From Streptomyces sp. NRRL S-244 (lineage in GTDB: Bacteria > Actinomycetota > Actinomycetes > Streptomycetales > Streptomycetaceae): a stretch of 21,483 nucleotides of DNA. Position 1 is the first letter of the stretch, and the number at the start of each line of letters is the position of its first letter. The stretch is taken from positions 1 through 21,483 of the forward strand of contig NZ_JOCX01000049.1 in NCBI RefSeq assembly GCF_000717915.1. The letters run 5' to 3'. The position numbers and the translations under genes are program-made. A model generated the notes under the pieces. It saw only the letters and a list, made by a program, of their open reading frames with translations, was not told the origin of the DNA and searched no databases. This document shows positions 1 to 6,681 of the stretch, piece after piece.

Positions 1-19
1 CGCCCCCGGCCGCCGCTGA

Positions 20-283
20 TCAGAACCAGTTGATGGTGAGGGGGAAGGTGGTGGTGGCGGTTGCCGTGGTGGTGTCGGTGGCGGTTGCGGTGATGGGGAG
101 GGTTCCGGTGGCCCAGGGTTTGCCGGTGATGCGGCCGGTGTTGGTGTCGATGGTGAGTCCGAAGGGGAGTCCGGTGGCGGTGTAGCGGAGGGCGGGTTTG
201 CCGCCGGTGGCGGTGAGTTGGATGGTGCAGGTCTGGTTGAACTTGCAGGTCTGGGGTCCGGGGTCGGTCAGCTTCAGGTCACC
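20..283 (-). pseudogene. Ig-like (He_PIG) domain segment, out of frame with the upstream phosphoesterase
   Basis: Read on the minus strand from about 283 to the TGA at 20-22, this segment encodes about 87 residues of a bacterial Ig-like domain: LKLTDPGPQTC at its start, then ATGLPFGLTID and NTGRITGKP, the 'putative Ig' strand-turn pattern, and a TATATD-rich last strand ending in TINWF. Such domains sit at the C-termini of secreted actinomycete enzymes and probably mediate surface or polymer contact. There is no start codon or ribosome site here. The upstream phosphoesterase enters the segment in a different frame and stops at 274-276. Its first 99 bases are identical to the 3' end of the secreted-protein gene at the right edge, where the same codons are read in frame. 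It is therefore either a frameshifted C-terminal domain of the phosphoesterase, or the true end of the right-edge gene placed here by recombination or assembly. Domain identity is fairly certain; its status is not. Confidence 0.7.
185..283 (-). repeat. Left copy of a perfect 99-base inverted repeat
   Basis: The reverse complement of these 99 bases is identical to 21385-21483. It encodes the first part of an Ig-like domain. Identity breaks at the base before the GGTGACC junction (T here, A on the right). The left copy continues into 184 further bases of the domain; the right copy ends with the window. Confidence 0.95.
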
Positions 284-1176
284 ACGTTCGCCGCGTTGCC
301 CGCGTGCGTCGCCGTACCGAACAGGTCCTCGAAGGTGCGCAGCAGGTGGTGGTGGTTGAAGGCGGTGGCGTACTTGCCGGTCTTCACCTTCGCCCCGTAG
401 AACACCGTGGCGATCTGGTTGGAGCCGAGGTAGTTGTCCTCGTCCCACGTCAGGACCAGCAGGCTGTTGTTGGCCTTCGCCCACTGCGCGTACGCGTCGA
501 TGTTGTTCTTCGTCCACGTGTCACCCGTGTTCACCGAGCAGGAGTGCATGTCGTTGCACTGGTTCGGGACGACGAAGGACAGGTTCGGCAGGGCCGCGAA
601 GTTGTTCTGCGGGAATTGTGTCCAGGTTTTCCCCGTATTCAGCGGTACGTTCTTGAAGGCGAACCACGGGTTGTGCTTCTGCGCGTACTGGCCGTTGGTG
701 CAGGCGGTGGACCCCTCGGCCGGCAGGTCCTCGTTGTACGTCGCGAAGGTCTTCCCGGCCGCGATCAGTTCCTGGCCGAGGTTGGCCGCGCTCATCGACT
801 GCGGGGTGTAGCAGCCGTCCCCGGTGATCCCCTGGGTGGCGCCGGAGAACAGGTTGAAGTAGTTCGGCTGGCTGGGGTGGGTCAGCGCCTTCATACCGGT
901 CAGGCTGGCGCCGCCGTTCGCGAGCTGGTTGACGTACGGGGCGTTCGCGCTGCCGATGATCTCGCCGTACTGCTTGTTCTCGTAGACGACGACCACCACG
1001 TGGTCGTAGCTCGGCAGGGCGGCCGCGGCCGCGGATGTTCGCGAGGTCGCCGAATCCGACTCGGCCGCCTGAGAGTTGGCCACGGTGAACGCGCCCAGCA
1101 GGCAGAGCGCGCCGAGTGCGGCCACGAGCGCGGACCGGCGGGCCCTGCGTCTCGTTTCGGCCATGGGTGAGGGCAT
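274..1176 (-). CDS. Secreted phosphoesterase (acid phosphatase / phospholipase C-like family)
   Basis: The product is 300 residues and is predicted to be an exported phosphoesterase that hydrolyses phosphomonoesters or phospholipid headgroups outside the cell; the substrate cannot be read from sequence. Residues 1-38 form a signal peptide: an arginine-rich start (TRRRARR), a hydrophobic core (ALVAALGALCLLGAFTV) and an AxA-like cleavage region near SQAAES. Family signs follow in order: YDHVVVVVYEN (about 57-67), THPSQPNY (99-106), VVPNQCNDMHSC (202-213), TWDEDN (243-248) and HHHLLRTFEDLFG (275-287). ATG 1176 is chosen because GAGGAGGAA lies 6 bases upstream; in-frame ATGs further upstream (1204, 1224) would add a tail before the signal peptide and have badly spaced ribosome sites. 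It lies 44 bases after the galactokinase-like gene and could be co-transcribed. The frame ends just inside the 99-base repeat, so a C-terminal Ig domain may have been lost by frameshift. Confidence 0.9.
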   Translation of the reverse strand: MPSPMAETRRRARRSALVAALGALCLLGAFTVANSQAAESDSATSRTSAAAAALPSYDHVVVVVYENKQYGEIIGSANAPYVNQLANGGASLTGMKALTHPSQPNYFNLFSGATQGITGDGCYTPQSMSAANLGQELIAAGKTFATYNEDLPAEGSTACTNGQYAQKHNPWFAFKNVPLNTGKTWTQFPQNNFAALPNLSFVVPNQCNDMHSCSVNTGDTWTKNNIDAYAQWAKANNSLLVLTWDEDNYLGSNQIATVFYGAKVKTGKYATAFNHHHLLRTFEDLFGTATHAGNAANVVT

Positions 1177-1182
1177 GAGCGG

Positions 1183-1191
1183 TTCCTCCTC
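1183..1191 (-). promoter_or_regulatory. Strong Shine-Dalgarno for the phosphoesterase
   Basis: On the minus strand GAGGAGGAA stands 6 bases before ATG 1176. It decides between that start and the in-frame ATGs at 1204 and 1224. The latter overlaps the preceding stop codon (ATGA), the same junction style as elsewhere in the operon, but its purine run lies too close to the ATG. Confidence 0.7.
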
Positions 1192-1220
1192 GGTGTGGGT
1201 GTTCATTCCTCGGGGGTGGT

Positions 1221-2276
1221 TCATTCCTCCCGCCGGGCCGCACCGGCGACGGCGATGTTCAGGAAGCGCGGTACCGGCCGGCCCCGGCCGCGGAAGTCCT
1301 CCGCCACCGCGGCCCGTACCGCCGTCAGGCGCGACGCGGGCAGCAGTACCAGTACGCTCCGCCCCGGCCGCCGCCCGGGCGGCCAGGCGCTCAGCGCCCC
1401 GGCCCGGCGGGCGCAGGACACCGCCAGGGCCAGCTCGGCCGCCCGGTCCGCGGGATCGGCCCGGACGGCGAGGAGCACCAGCCGCGACCCCGAAGCGGCC
1501 GGGTCGAAGGCGACGTGCCGCCGCTCCTGGCCGGTGTCCGGCAGCAGGGCCTGGCCGGGCCGGGCGAACAGCACCGCCCTGCGCAGCGCGTCGTCGCCGT
1601 CCGGCAGTGCCCGCGCCAGCAGCCGGGCCAGCCCCTCCCGGTCCGGCTCCGCGTCGGCGGCCGGGGTGTGTACGTCGGCCACCGCGAGCGCCATCGCGCA
1701 GTCGGCGGGCTCCGCCGTGGCCAGCCCGGCGGCATCCGTGAGCGAGCCCTGGAGGTGCAGGTCGGTCCCGCCGCGCCCGTACCCGGCGCGGGCCAGCGCC
1801 CGCAGCAGGGCGTACGGGCGGACCGCCCAGGCGGGGGCGGCGGGCGGCGGCCCGTCCGGGGTCAGCGGCAGATCGCAGCTGTCGGCGGGGTGCCCGAGCG
1901 AGCTGAGCCGCACCAGCCCGTCCGTACGCGGCGCGGCGGCGGCCGCCACCGGCCAGCCGGCTGCCGCGACCAGCCCGGGCGAGCCCAGGTGGAAGGCGTA
2001 CGGGGCGCTCCAGACGGCGGCCGGCGGCCGGCCGTGCGCGGCCTCCAGGGCGTAGGCGACGAGCCGGAAGAGCGGATCGGCGGTGGCCCGGCGCGCCAGA
2101 TCCGGCGGTACGGGGCCGACGGGTACGGGGCCGACGGGTACGGGGCCGATGGGGACGGGACCGATGGGGAGGGGGCCGACGGGTACGGAGCCGACGGGCT
2201 CGGGCTCGGGGTCGGGTTCGGCGGGCGTGGCGCCGCCGCCCTCGCGCGGCGAGGCGCCGGTCCGGGCCGCCGTCAC
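1221..2276 (-). CDS. Degenerate galactokinase-like (GHMP kinase fold) protein
   Basis: This 351-residue protein starts at GTG 2276, overlapping the methyltransferase stop by the GTGA arrangement. Residues 1-58 are a low-complexity tail containing a Pro-Val/Ile-Gly-Pro repeat. The rest follows the galactokinase layout: an N-terminal strand region where galactokinases have GRVNLIGEHTDY but here reads SAPYAFHLGS (90-99); a glycine-loop region where PPGAGLSSSAALE is expected but DAAGLATAEPADC (181-193) is seen; and a C-terminal half with a galactokinase-like end (SVLVLLP near 307, GAARREE at the terminus). Because the sugar-binding GEHTDY and nucleotide-loop serines are missing, ordinary galactose phosphorylation is unlikely. 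It could be a kinase with altered substrate, a binding protein or a regulator. It is the last core gene of the PKS operon, next to a glycosyltransferase, so a sugar-related role is plausible but unproven. The fold call is moderately sure; the function is unknown. Confidence 0.65.
   Translation of the reverse strand: MTAARTGASPREGGGATPAEPDPEPEPVGSVPVGPLPIGPVPIGPVPVGPVPVGPVPPDLARRATADPLFRLVAYALEAAHGRPPAAVWSAPYAFHLGSPGLVAAAGWPVAAAAAPRTDGLVRLSSLGHPADSCDLPLTPDGPPPAAPAWAVRPYALLRALARAGYGRGGTDLHLQGSLTDAAGLATAEPADCAMALAVADVHTPAADAEPDREGLARLLARALPDGDDALRRAVLFARPGQALLPDTGQERRHVAFDPAASGSRLVLLAVRADPADRAAELALAVSCARRAGALSAWPPGRRPGRSVLVLLPASRLTAVRAAVAEDFRGRGRPVPRFLNIAVAGAARREE
2105..2202 (-). repeat. 15-base tandem repeat encoding a Pro-Val-Gly-Pro tail
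   Basis: Units of the form CCGACGGGTACGGGG (plus-strand reading) recur about six times with small changes. Read on the minus strand they give PVGPVPIGP-type five-residue repeats in the N-terminal tail of the galactokinase-like protein. The repeat keeps the reading frame, so copy number could vary between strains without breaking the gene. Confidence 0.8.
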
Positions 2277-4297
2277 CGGTCCGCCCCGAGCGCCGTCGGC
2301 AGCCGGTCGCCGCGGCGGGCCAGCAGCCGGTAGGCGTTCCCGCCGTCCGTCCGCCGGGCCACGGCCGTCCGCAGCGCGTCGAGCGCCGCCGCGCCGGCGA
2401 AGCAGGGCAGGGCGGCCGCCCGTACGGCGTGCGCAAGAGCCCTCCCGCGGCGCGTGGCCGGCGGAGCCCACGGGCGGTCCGGATCCGGTGCCAGCCGGGT
2501 GGTGGTCAGGGCCACCGCGCCGAAGAAGTCGTTGCCCTGGTGGGCGGCGCCGTGCTCCTCGGCCAGGACGGTGAACCCGCGGTCGGCCAGCGCCTCGCGC
2601 AGGTTCGAGGCCGGGATCAGGTGCTGGTGCTGCGGCTGGAACCACGGCAGCCACGCGGATCCCAGCAGCCGTGCCATCCGCGATTCGGGGTCGGGCAGCT
2701 CGATCGCCAGGAAACCGCCGGGGGCGAGGACGGCGGCCGCGGTGTCCAGCTCGGTGAGCGGATCCCGGGTGTGCTCCAGGTAGTGGTACATGCTGACCAC
2801 CTCGTACCGGCCGGCCAGTTTCTCCGCGAACTCCGGGAACTGGCCCTGGAAGCCGGTCTCCACCCAGCCGCGCCGCTCGGCCCCGCCGACCCCGTCGCCC
2901 ATGTCCAGCCCGTCGAAGCGGGTGTCCGGCCAGACGGCCCGCGCCGCGTTGCAGAAGTGGCCGTGCCCGGTCCCGACGTCGAGCCAGGAGGCGGGGGCGT
3001 CCGCCGTGTGCGGGCGGAGCATCTCGGCGCGTTTGCGGTACGAGTCGCCGAGCCGTCCGAAGACCGTCCCGGCGCCCTCCCCGCCGCGCCCGTCGTAGAA
3101 GTCCCGGTAGTAGAACTCCAGCCCGTCCAGGGTCAGTCGGGGGTTCTGGAAGACGTGGCGGCAGTCCGCGCACTGCTCCAGTGTGAACCGGCCGGGCTTG
3201 CCCTGGAGGAGATCGGGCACTCGTACGCGTACGAAGAGCTGCCGGGAGCCGCACCAGGGGCAGCTCGTCCGCCGAGGCTCCAGGAACCGGTCGGTACCGA
3301 AGGCGAGTTCGGCCCGGTACGTGGCCGCGCGGGCGGTGTCGGCGCCTGCCTTCGCGTCCGCGTCCGCGTCGGCGGGCGTACGGAGGACCGCGGCGGCCGT
3401 ACGTACGGCAGCGCCGAGGGAGCGGGCCGGCCGGGCGGCGGTGGCCCCGGGGAGATCGGTGGGACGCAGCGGGGCGCCCGGCCCCCCGAGCACCAGGTAC
3501 GGCTGCAGCCAGTACAGCCCGGCCGCGGCCGCACCCCACCGGCCCTGGCGCCCGGCGAGCCCGGCCAGCAGCCCGATCCCGGCGAGCTGCGCGGCGGCCA
3601 GCACCCCCGGCGGCAGCCCCTGGGCCCGCAGCTCGGCCGCCCGTACCGCCCCCGCCGGGTCCCCGGCCCGGCCGACGGACAGCGCCGGGGCGATGGCCAG
3701 GCCCGTGGAGTCGGCGGCGTACTCCTTCAAGCGGCGGGTCAGCGCCAGGAGATCGGCGGGCTCCCGGCCGGCGGAGTCCGGGCCCGCGCCGTCCGGACAC
3801 GGCCAGAGCAGGTCCGCCCGGCGACCCGGCTCCGCGCCGCTCGCGCCGCTCGCACCCCGGGGGCCGTTCGCGCCCAGGCCGGTCCCGCCCAGGTCCACCC
3901 CGGCCCGTGCCAGCACCTCCTCGGCGACGAGCACCGCGTACCCCGCCCCGCGCCCCTCCGCGAGCCGGTCCTCCCGGTATCCGGCCGGGTCGACCAGCCG
4001 CAGCAGCCCCAGCACCCGCTCGGCGGCGAGGTCGGCCGGCAGCAGGTCCAGCACCCGCAGGCCCTCCCGGTCGGCGTGCGCGCAGGCGGCCAGGAACGTG
4101 GCCGGGTCGACCTCGACCCCGCGCGCGGTCAGCAGCCGCCACCCTGCGGCACGCGGCAGCCCGTCCGCCGCGGACGGGGGCGCGGGCAGTACGGGGATCG
4201 CCCGCAGCCGGCGGCGGGCGCGCACCGTACCCGCGCCGAGCGCGGCCAGGGCCAGCGCGGAGGTCCACCGGACCCCGTGGAAGGGGGGAGGTGTCAT
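2273..4297 (-). CDS. Two-part protein: unknown N-terminal region plus zinc-ribbon SAM-dependent methyltransferase
   Basis: The product is 674 residues. Residues 1-320 are not recognised: an Ala/Leu-rich region with one hydrophobic start (SALALAALGAG) and another hydrophobic stretch near 228-272 (including LLAGLAG and WLQPYLVLGG) that may touch a membrane; a remnant of a membrane glycosyltransferase is possible. From about 340 comes a methyltransferase of the type with a leading zinc ribbon: CPWCG (346-350) and CADC (376-379) supply four cysteines, WLDVGTGHGHF (438-448) is the SAM-binding loop, and MYHYLEHT (503-510) and LAPGGFLAIE (524-533) are later class I motifs. The likely role is methylation of the PKS product or its sugar, on O, C or N. 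ATG 4297 overlaps the glycosyltransferase stop (ATGA) and has GGAG about 8 bases upstream, pointing to coupled translation. The methyltransferase half is confident; the N-terminal half is open. Confidence 0.85.
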   Translation of the reverse strand: MTPPPFHGVRWTSALALAALGAGTVRARRRLRAIPVLPAPPSAADGLPRAAGWRLLTARGVEVDPATFLAACAHADREGLRVLDLLPADLAAERVLGLLRLVDPAGYREDRLAEGRGAGYAVLVAEEVLARAGVDLGGTGLGANGPRGASGASGAEPGRRADLLWPCPDGAGPDSAGREPADLLALTRRLKEYAADSTGLAIAPALSVGRAGDPAGAVRAAELRAQGLPPGVLAAAQLAGIGLLAGLAGRQGRWGAAAAGLYWLQPYLVLGGPGAPLRPTDLPGATAARPARSLGAAVRTAAAVLRTPADADADAKAGADTARAATYRAELAFGTDRFLEPRRTSCPWCGSRQLFVRVRVPDLLQGKPGRFTLEQCADCRHVFQNPRLTLDGLEFYYRDFYDGRGGEGAGTVFGRLGDSYRKRAEMLRPHTADAPASWLDVGTGHGHFCNAARAVWPDTRFDGLDMGDGVGGAERRGWVETGFQGQFPEFAEKLAGRYEVVSMYHYLEHTRDPLTELDTAAAVLAPGGFLAIELPDPESRMARLLGSAWLPWFQPQHQHLIPASNLREALADRGFTVLAEEHGAAHQGNDFFGAVALTTTRLAPDPDRPWAPPATRRGRALAHAVRAAALPCFAGAAALDALRTAVARRTDGGNAYRLLARRGDRLPTALGADR

Positions 4298-5457
4298 GAG
4301 AGCTTCTCCAACCGGTCGGCCGCGGCGGCGGCCCCGCCGGCCGCGGCGAAGGAGGCCTGGATCCGCCGGGCGGCCCGGCGATGGCCGGGATCGTCCAGCA
4401 CGGCCGTGAGCGCATCGCACAGTTCCTCGGCCCGGGCCCTGCCGAAGCGCACCCGCACCCCCGCTCCCGCCTCGACGACCTGGCGGGCCACGATCGGCTG
4501 GTCGTCGCGGATCGGCGCGACCACCAGCGGCAGCCCGTACGCGAGCGCCTCGCAGACGGTGTTGTGCCCGCCGTGGCTGACCACGGCGTCCAGGTGCGGC
4601 AGCAGCTCCAGCTGCGGCACCCGCTCCTGGAGCAGGACGTTCGGCGGCACCGGCCCGGCCAGTGAGGCGGGCGCTGCCAGCACCAACTGCACGTCTTCCG
4701 CCAGCCGTTCGGCGGCCTTGAGGACGGTGGCGTAGAACCGCCCGCCGGCCTCCTGGTTGAGGGTGCCCAGCGAGACCAGCACCCGCCGCCGCTCCGGATC
4801 CAGCCGCTGCCACGGGAAGTGCGGGGCGGCCGGCCTGGCCCCGAAGGCGGGTCCGACGAAGGCGTGATGGGCCGGGAACTCTGCGCCGACGCCGACGAGT
4901 TCGGGAGTGGAGAAGACGATCACCAGCCGCTCGGAGAACCGCGGATCCCAGTCCGCGTCGGGCATCTCGCAGGACGCGAGGAATCCGGAGATCTGCCCGG
5001 AGACCCACTCCCCGACCTTGGGGAAATCGGCGAAGGGCCGGGTCAGTTCGGCCGACGTACTGGCCGAGGTGACCCAGGGGATCCCGAGCCGGCGGGCGAC
5101 GACCGGGCCGGCCAGCGCCTGCTGGTCGGCGACCAGTAGATCCGGCTCGAAGGACCGCACGGCCCGCGTCACCCCGGGCACCATCGCCAGGCCCAGCGGC
5201 ACCAGCGCCTCCTCCCACAGGAAGCGCAGCGCCCCGACCCCGCGCAGATCGCGCCAGCGCTCGTGCAGGGCCGCGTAACCGCCGCCCGCCTCGTCCCCGG
5301 CCGGCAGCACGCGGGCGTGCGCGGGCAGCAGCCGGGCCAGCGCACCGGCCGGCCCGCTCCACGCCACCTCGTGACCCCGGGCGGCCAGTTCGGCGCCGAC
5401 CGCCACCGTCGGATTGACGTGCCCCGCCAGCGGCGGGACCGTGAACAGCACCCTCAT
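4294..5457 (-). CDS. GT1-type (MGT-like) glycosyltransferase
   Basis: This 387-residue protein has the standard length of a bacterial GT-B fold family 1 glycosyltransferase, which moves a sugar from a nucleotide donor to a small-molecule acceptor. The N-terminal acceptor domain opens with MRVLFTVPPLAGHVNP (1-16), where GHVNP is the typical acceptor-side motif. The C-terminal donor domain shows VLVSLGTLNQ (226-235) and SHGGHNTVCEALAYGLP (294-310), followed by DDQP (318-321), the conserved donor-binding signature seen in macrolide and rhamnosyl transferases. No membrane segments are evident, so it should be cytoplasmic. Both ends overlap neighbours by ATGA, upstream with the hydrolase and downstream with the methyltransferase protein, and GGGAG precedes the start. 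In this operon it is the best candidate for glycosylating the polyketide or lipid product. No sugar-nucleotide biosynthesis genes are visible here, so the donor is probably a common cellular one. Confidence 0.92.
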   Translation of the reverse strand: MRVLFTVPPLAGHVNPTVAVGAELAARGHEVAWSGPAGALARLLPAHARVLPAGDEAGGGYAALHERWRDLRGVGALRFLWEEALVPLGLAMVPGVTRAVRSFEPDLLVADQQALAGPVVARRLGIPWVTSASTSAELTRPFADFPKVGEWVSGQISGFLASCEMPDADWDPRFSERLVIVFSTPELVGVGAEFPAHHAFVGPAFGARPAAPHFPWQRLDPERRRVLVSLGTLNQEAGGRFYATVLKAAERLAEDVQLVLAAPASLAGPVPPNVLLQERVPQLELLPHLDAVVSHGGHNTVCEALAYGLPLVVAPIRDDQPIVARQVVEAGAGVRVRFGRARAEELCDALTAVLDDPGHRRAARRIQASFAAAGGAAAAADRLEKLS

Positions 5458-6296
5458 CGGACCAGCGCTCCCGCCCGCGGGGCACGCGCCCCGCGCACCG
5501 CGCCCGCCGCCGTCGCTTCGAGATGGGCGAGCACGGTCTCCCGCAGGACCCCGCTGCTCTCCTTCAGTACGTCGTGGCCGAGGCCGGGCAGGATCTCGAT
5601 CGTGGCGCGGGGTGCATGGCGTGCCAACTCCCTTGCGCCCGGCACCAGTTCCGAGTGCTCGCCGCAGACGATCAGCGTCGGGCAGTCCAGTCGGGCGAAG
5701 TCGGCGGCCGTGAAGGTGCGGCTCGCCGCGATGTCGTCGATCAGGCTGGTCCGGTTCAGCAGTTCGTCGGCGATCGAGGTGAGGTTGGCGGCCTTTCGCA
5801 GCCGCAGGGTGAGCAGCTCGGCGGGGACCGGGCTGTCCTCCAGGCTCAGCGCGGCCGCCGACAGGGTGTCCACCATGTTCTCCACCCAGGCTCCGCTGAG
5901 CGGGGGTTCGAGCAGGGTCAGCCCGGCGACGAGATCCGGGCGGGCGAGGGCCGCGTGCAGTGCGAGCGTGCCGCCGTAGCTGTTGCCGACCAGGTGCACC
6001 GGCCGGTGCCCGAGGCCCAGCGCGCCGAGCAGCGACACCAGATCCCGTACGGCGGTGCGGCTGTCGTAGCCGGTGGCCGGGCGCTCGGTGCGGCCGTGGC
6101 CGCGGAGGTCGTACAGGACGGCCTCGTGACCGCAGCGGGCCACCGGGACGGCCAGGGGGCAGTAGAAGGAGGACAGGTTGTCCACGACCAGCCCGTGCAG
6201 GAACACGACGACGGGACGGTCGGGACCGGCGGCCTCGGCGGTGGCCGGGAGCCGCTGGACGTGGAAGCGGAGGGAACCCGCGGGGACGAAGGCCAT
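5454..6296 (-). CDS. Alpha/beta hydrolase, candidate chain-release enzyme
   Basis: The 280-residue product has a complete alpha/beta hydrolase core: VVVFLHGL (29-36) with the oxyanion His-Gly, LYDLRGHGRTERP (61-73), the nucleophile elbow HLVGNSYGG (101-109) with Ser106, and the C-terminal histidine in GLGHDVL (His241). The usual acid position reads CGEHSELVP (211-219). A Ser replaces the more typical Asp, so Glu216 or another carboxylate would have to complete the triad. Neither PKS protein has a thioesterase domain, so this enzyme is a reasonable candidate for hydrolysing or transferring the finished chain from an ACP; ester hydrolysis or proofreading is an alternative. It starts 7 bases after the ACP stop without an obvious ribosome site, which suggests translational coupling, and its stop overlaps the glycosyltransferase ATG. 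The extra Ala/Arg-rich C-terminal tail after about residue 262 is probably disordered. Confidence 0.88.
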   Translation of the reverse strand: MAFVPAGSLRFHVQRLPATAEAAGPDRPVVVFLHGLVVDNLSSFYCPLAVPVARCGHEAVLYDLRGHGRTERPATGYDSRTAVRDLVSLLGALGLGHRPVHLVGNSYGGTLALHAALARPDLVAGLTLLEPPLSGAWVENMVDTLSAAALSLEDSPVPAELLTLRLRKAANLTSIADELLNRTSLIDDIAASRTFTAADFARLDCPTLIVCGEHSELVPGARELARHAPRATIEILPGLGHDVLKESSGVLRETVLAHLEATAAGAVRGARAPRAGALVR

Positions 6297-6303
6297 GGCG
6301 GGC

Positions 6304-6681
6304 TCAGCCGGCCGTCGGCGCGGAGGCCGCCGCGGCCGGGGCCGTCATCGCCGGGGCGTTCGTTGCCGGGGCCGCCGTGGTGGACGACGTACGGGCCAGG
6401 GAGGCGTGCGTGATCCGGCCGATGTGGGTGACGAGTTCGCCGACCGACATGGCGAGGATCGCGTCCATGTCCTTCTCGGCGAGGAAGCCCATCAGGTCCA
6501 CCTCGGACCCGTAGCGCTCGTGCAGCAGCTCGGCGAGGGCGACGAACTCGATGCTCTCCAGTGCGAGATCCTCGTTGAAGCTCGTACTCATGGTGACCTC
6601 CTCCGCGAGAAGGAACTCGTCGCCGAGGATCTCCACGAGCATGCCGGTGATCTCGGCGAGGATGTCAGTGGTGGTGGCCAT
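6304..6681 (-). CDS. Free-standing acyl carrier protein
   Basis: The 125-residue protein begins with an acyl-carrier fold. The attachment motif lies in NEDLALESIEFVAL (about 40-53), where the serine of LESIEF would carry phosphopantetheine, followed by a helix (ELLHERYG) and a second conserved helical stretch (SVGELVTHI). The last 30 or so residues are an Ala/Thr/Pro tail without clear structure. ATG 6681 is preceded by GGAGA about 7 bases upstream and lies 17 bases inside the end of the second PKS gene; no better start is present. It would be loaded by the phosphopantetheinyl transferase fused to that PKS. Since the first PKS already carries an in-line ACP, this discrete ACP may act in starter supply, as a second chain-holding site, or in hand-over to the hydrolase and glycosyltransferase encoded immediately downstream. 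Confidence 0.92.
   Translation of the reverse strand: MATTTDILAEITGMLVEILGDEFLLAEEVTMSTSFNEDLALESIEFVALAELLHERYGSEVDLMGFLAEKDMDAILAMSVGELVTHIGRITHASLARTSSTTAAPATNAPAMTAPAAAASAPTAG

Noticed and set aside
434..811. 125-codon plus-strand frame opposite the phosphoesterase
   Set aside because: The opposite strand has a signal peptide and phosphoesterase motifs; this frame has none and no ribosome site.
2083..2574. CRISPR-like array suggested by the 15-base repeat near 2105-2202
   Set aside because: Units are contiguous with no spacers and encode an in-frame amino-acid repeat.
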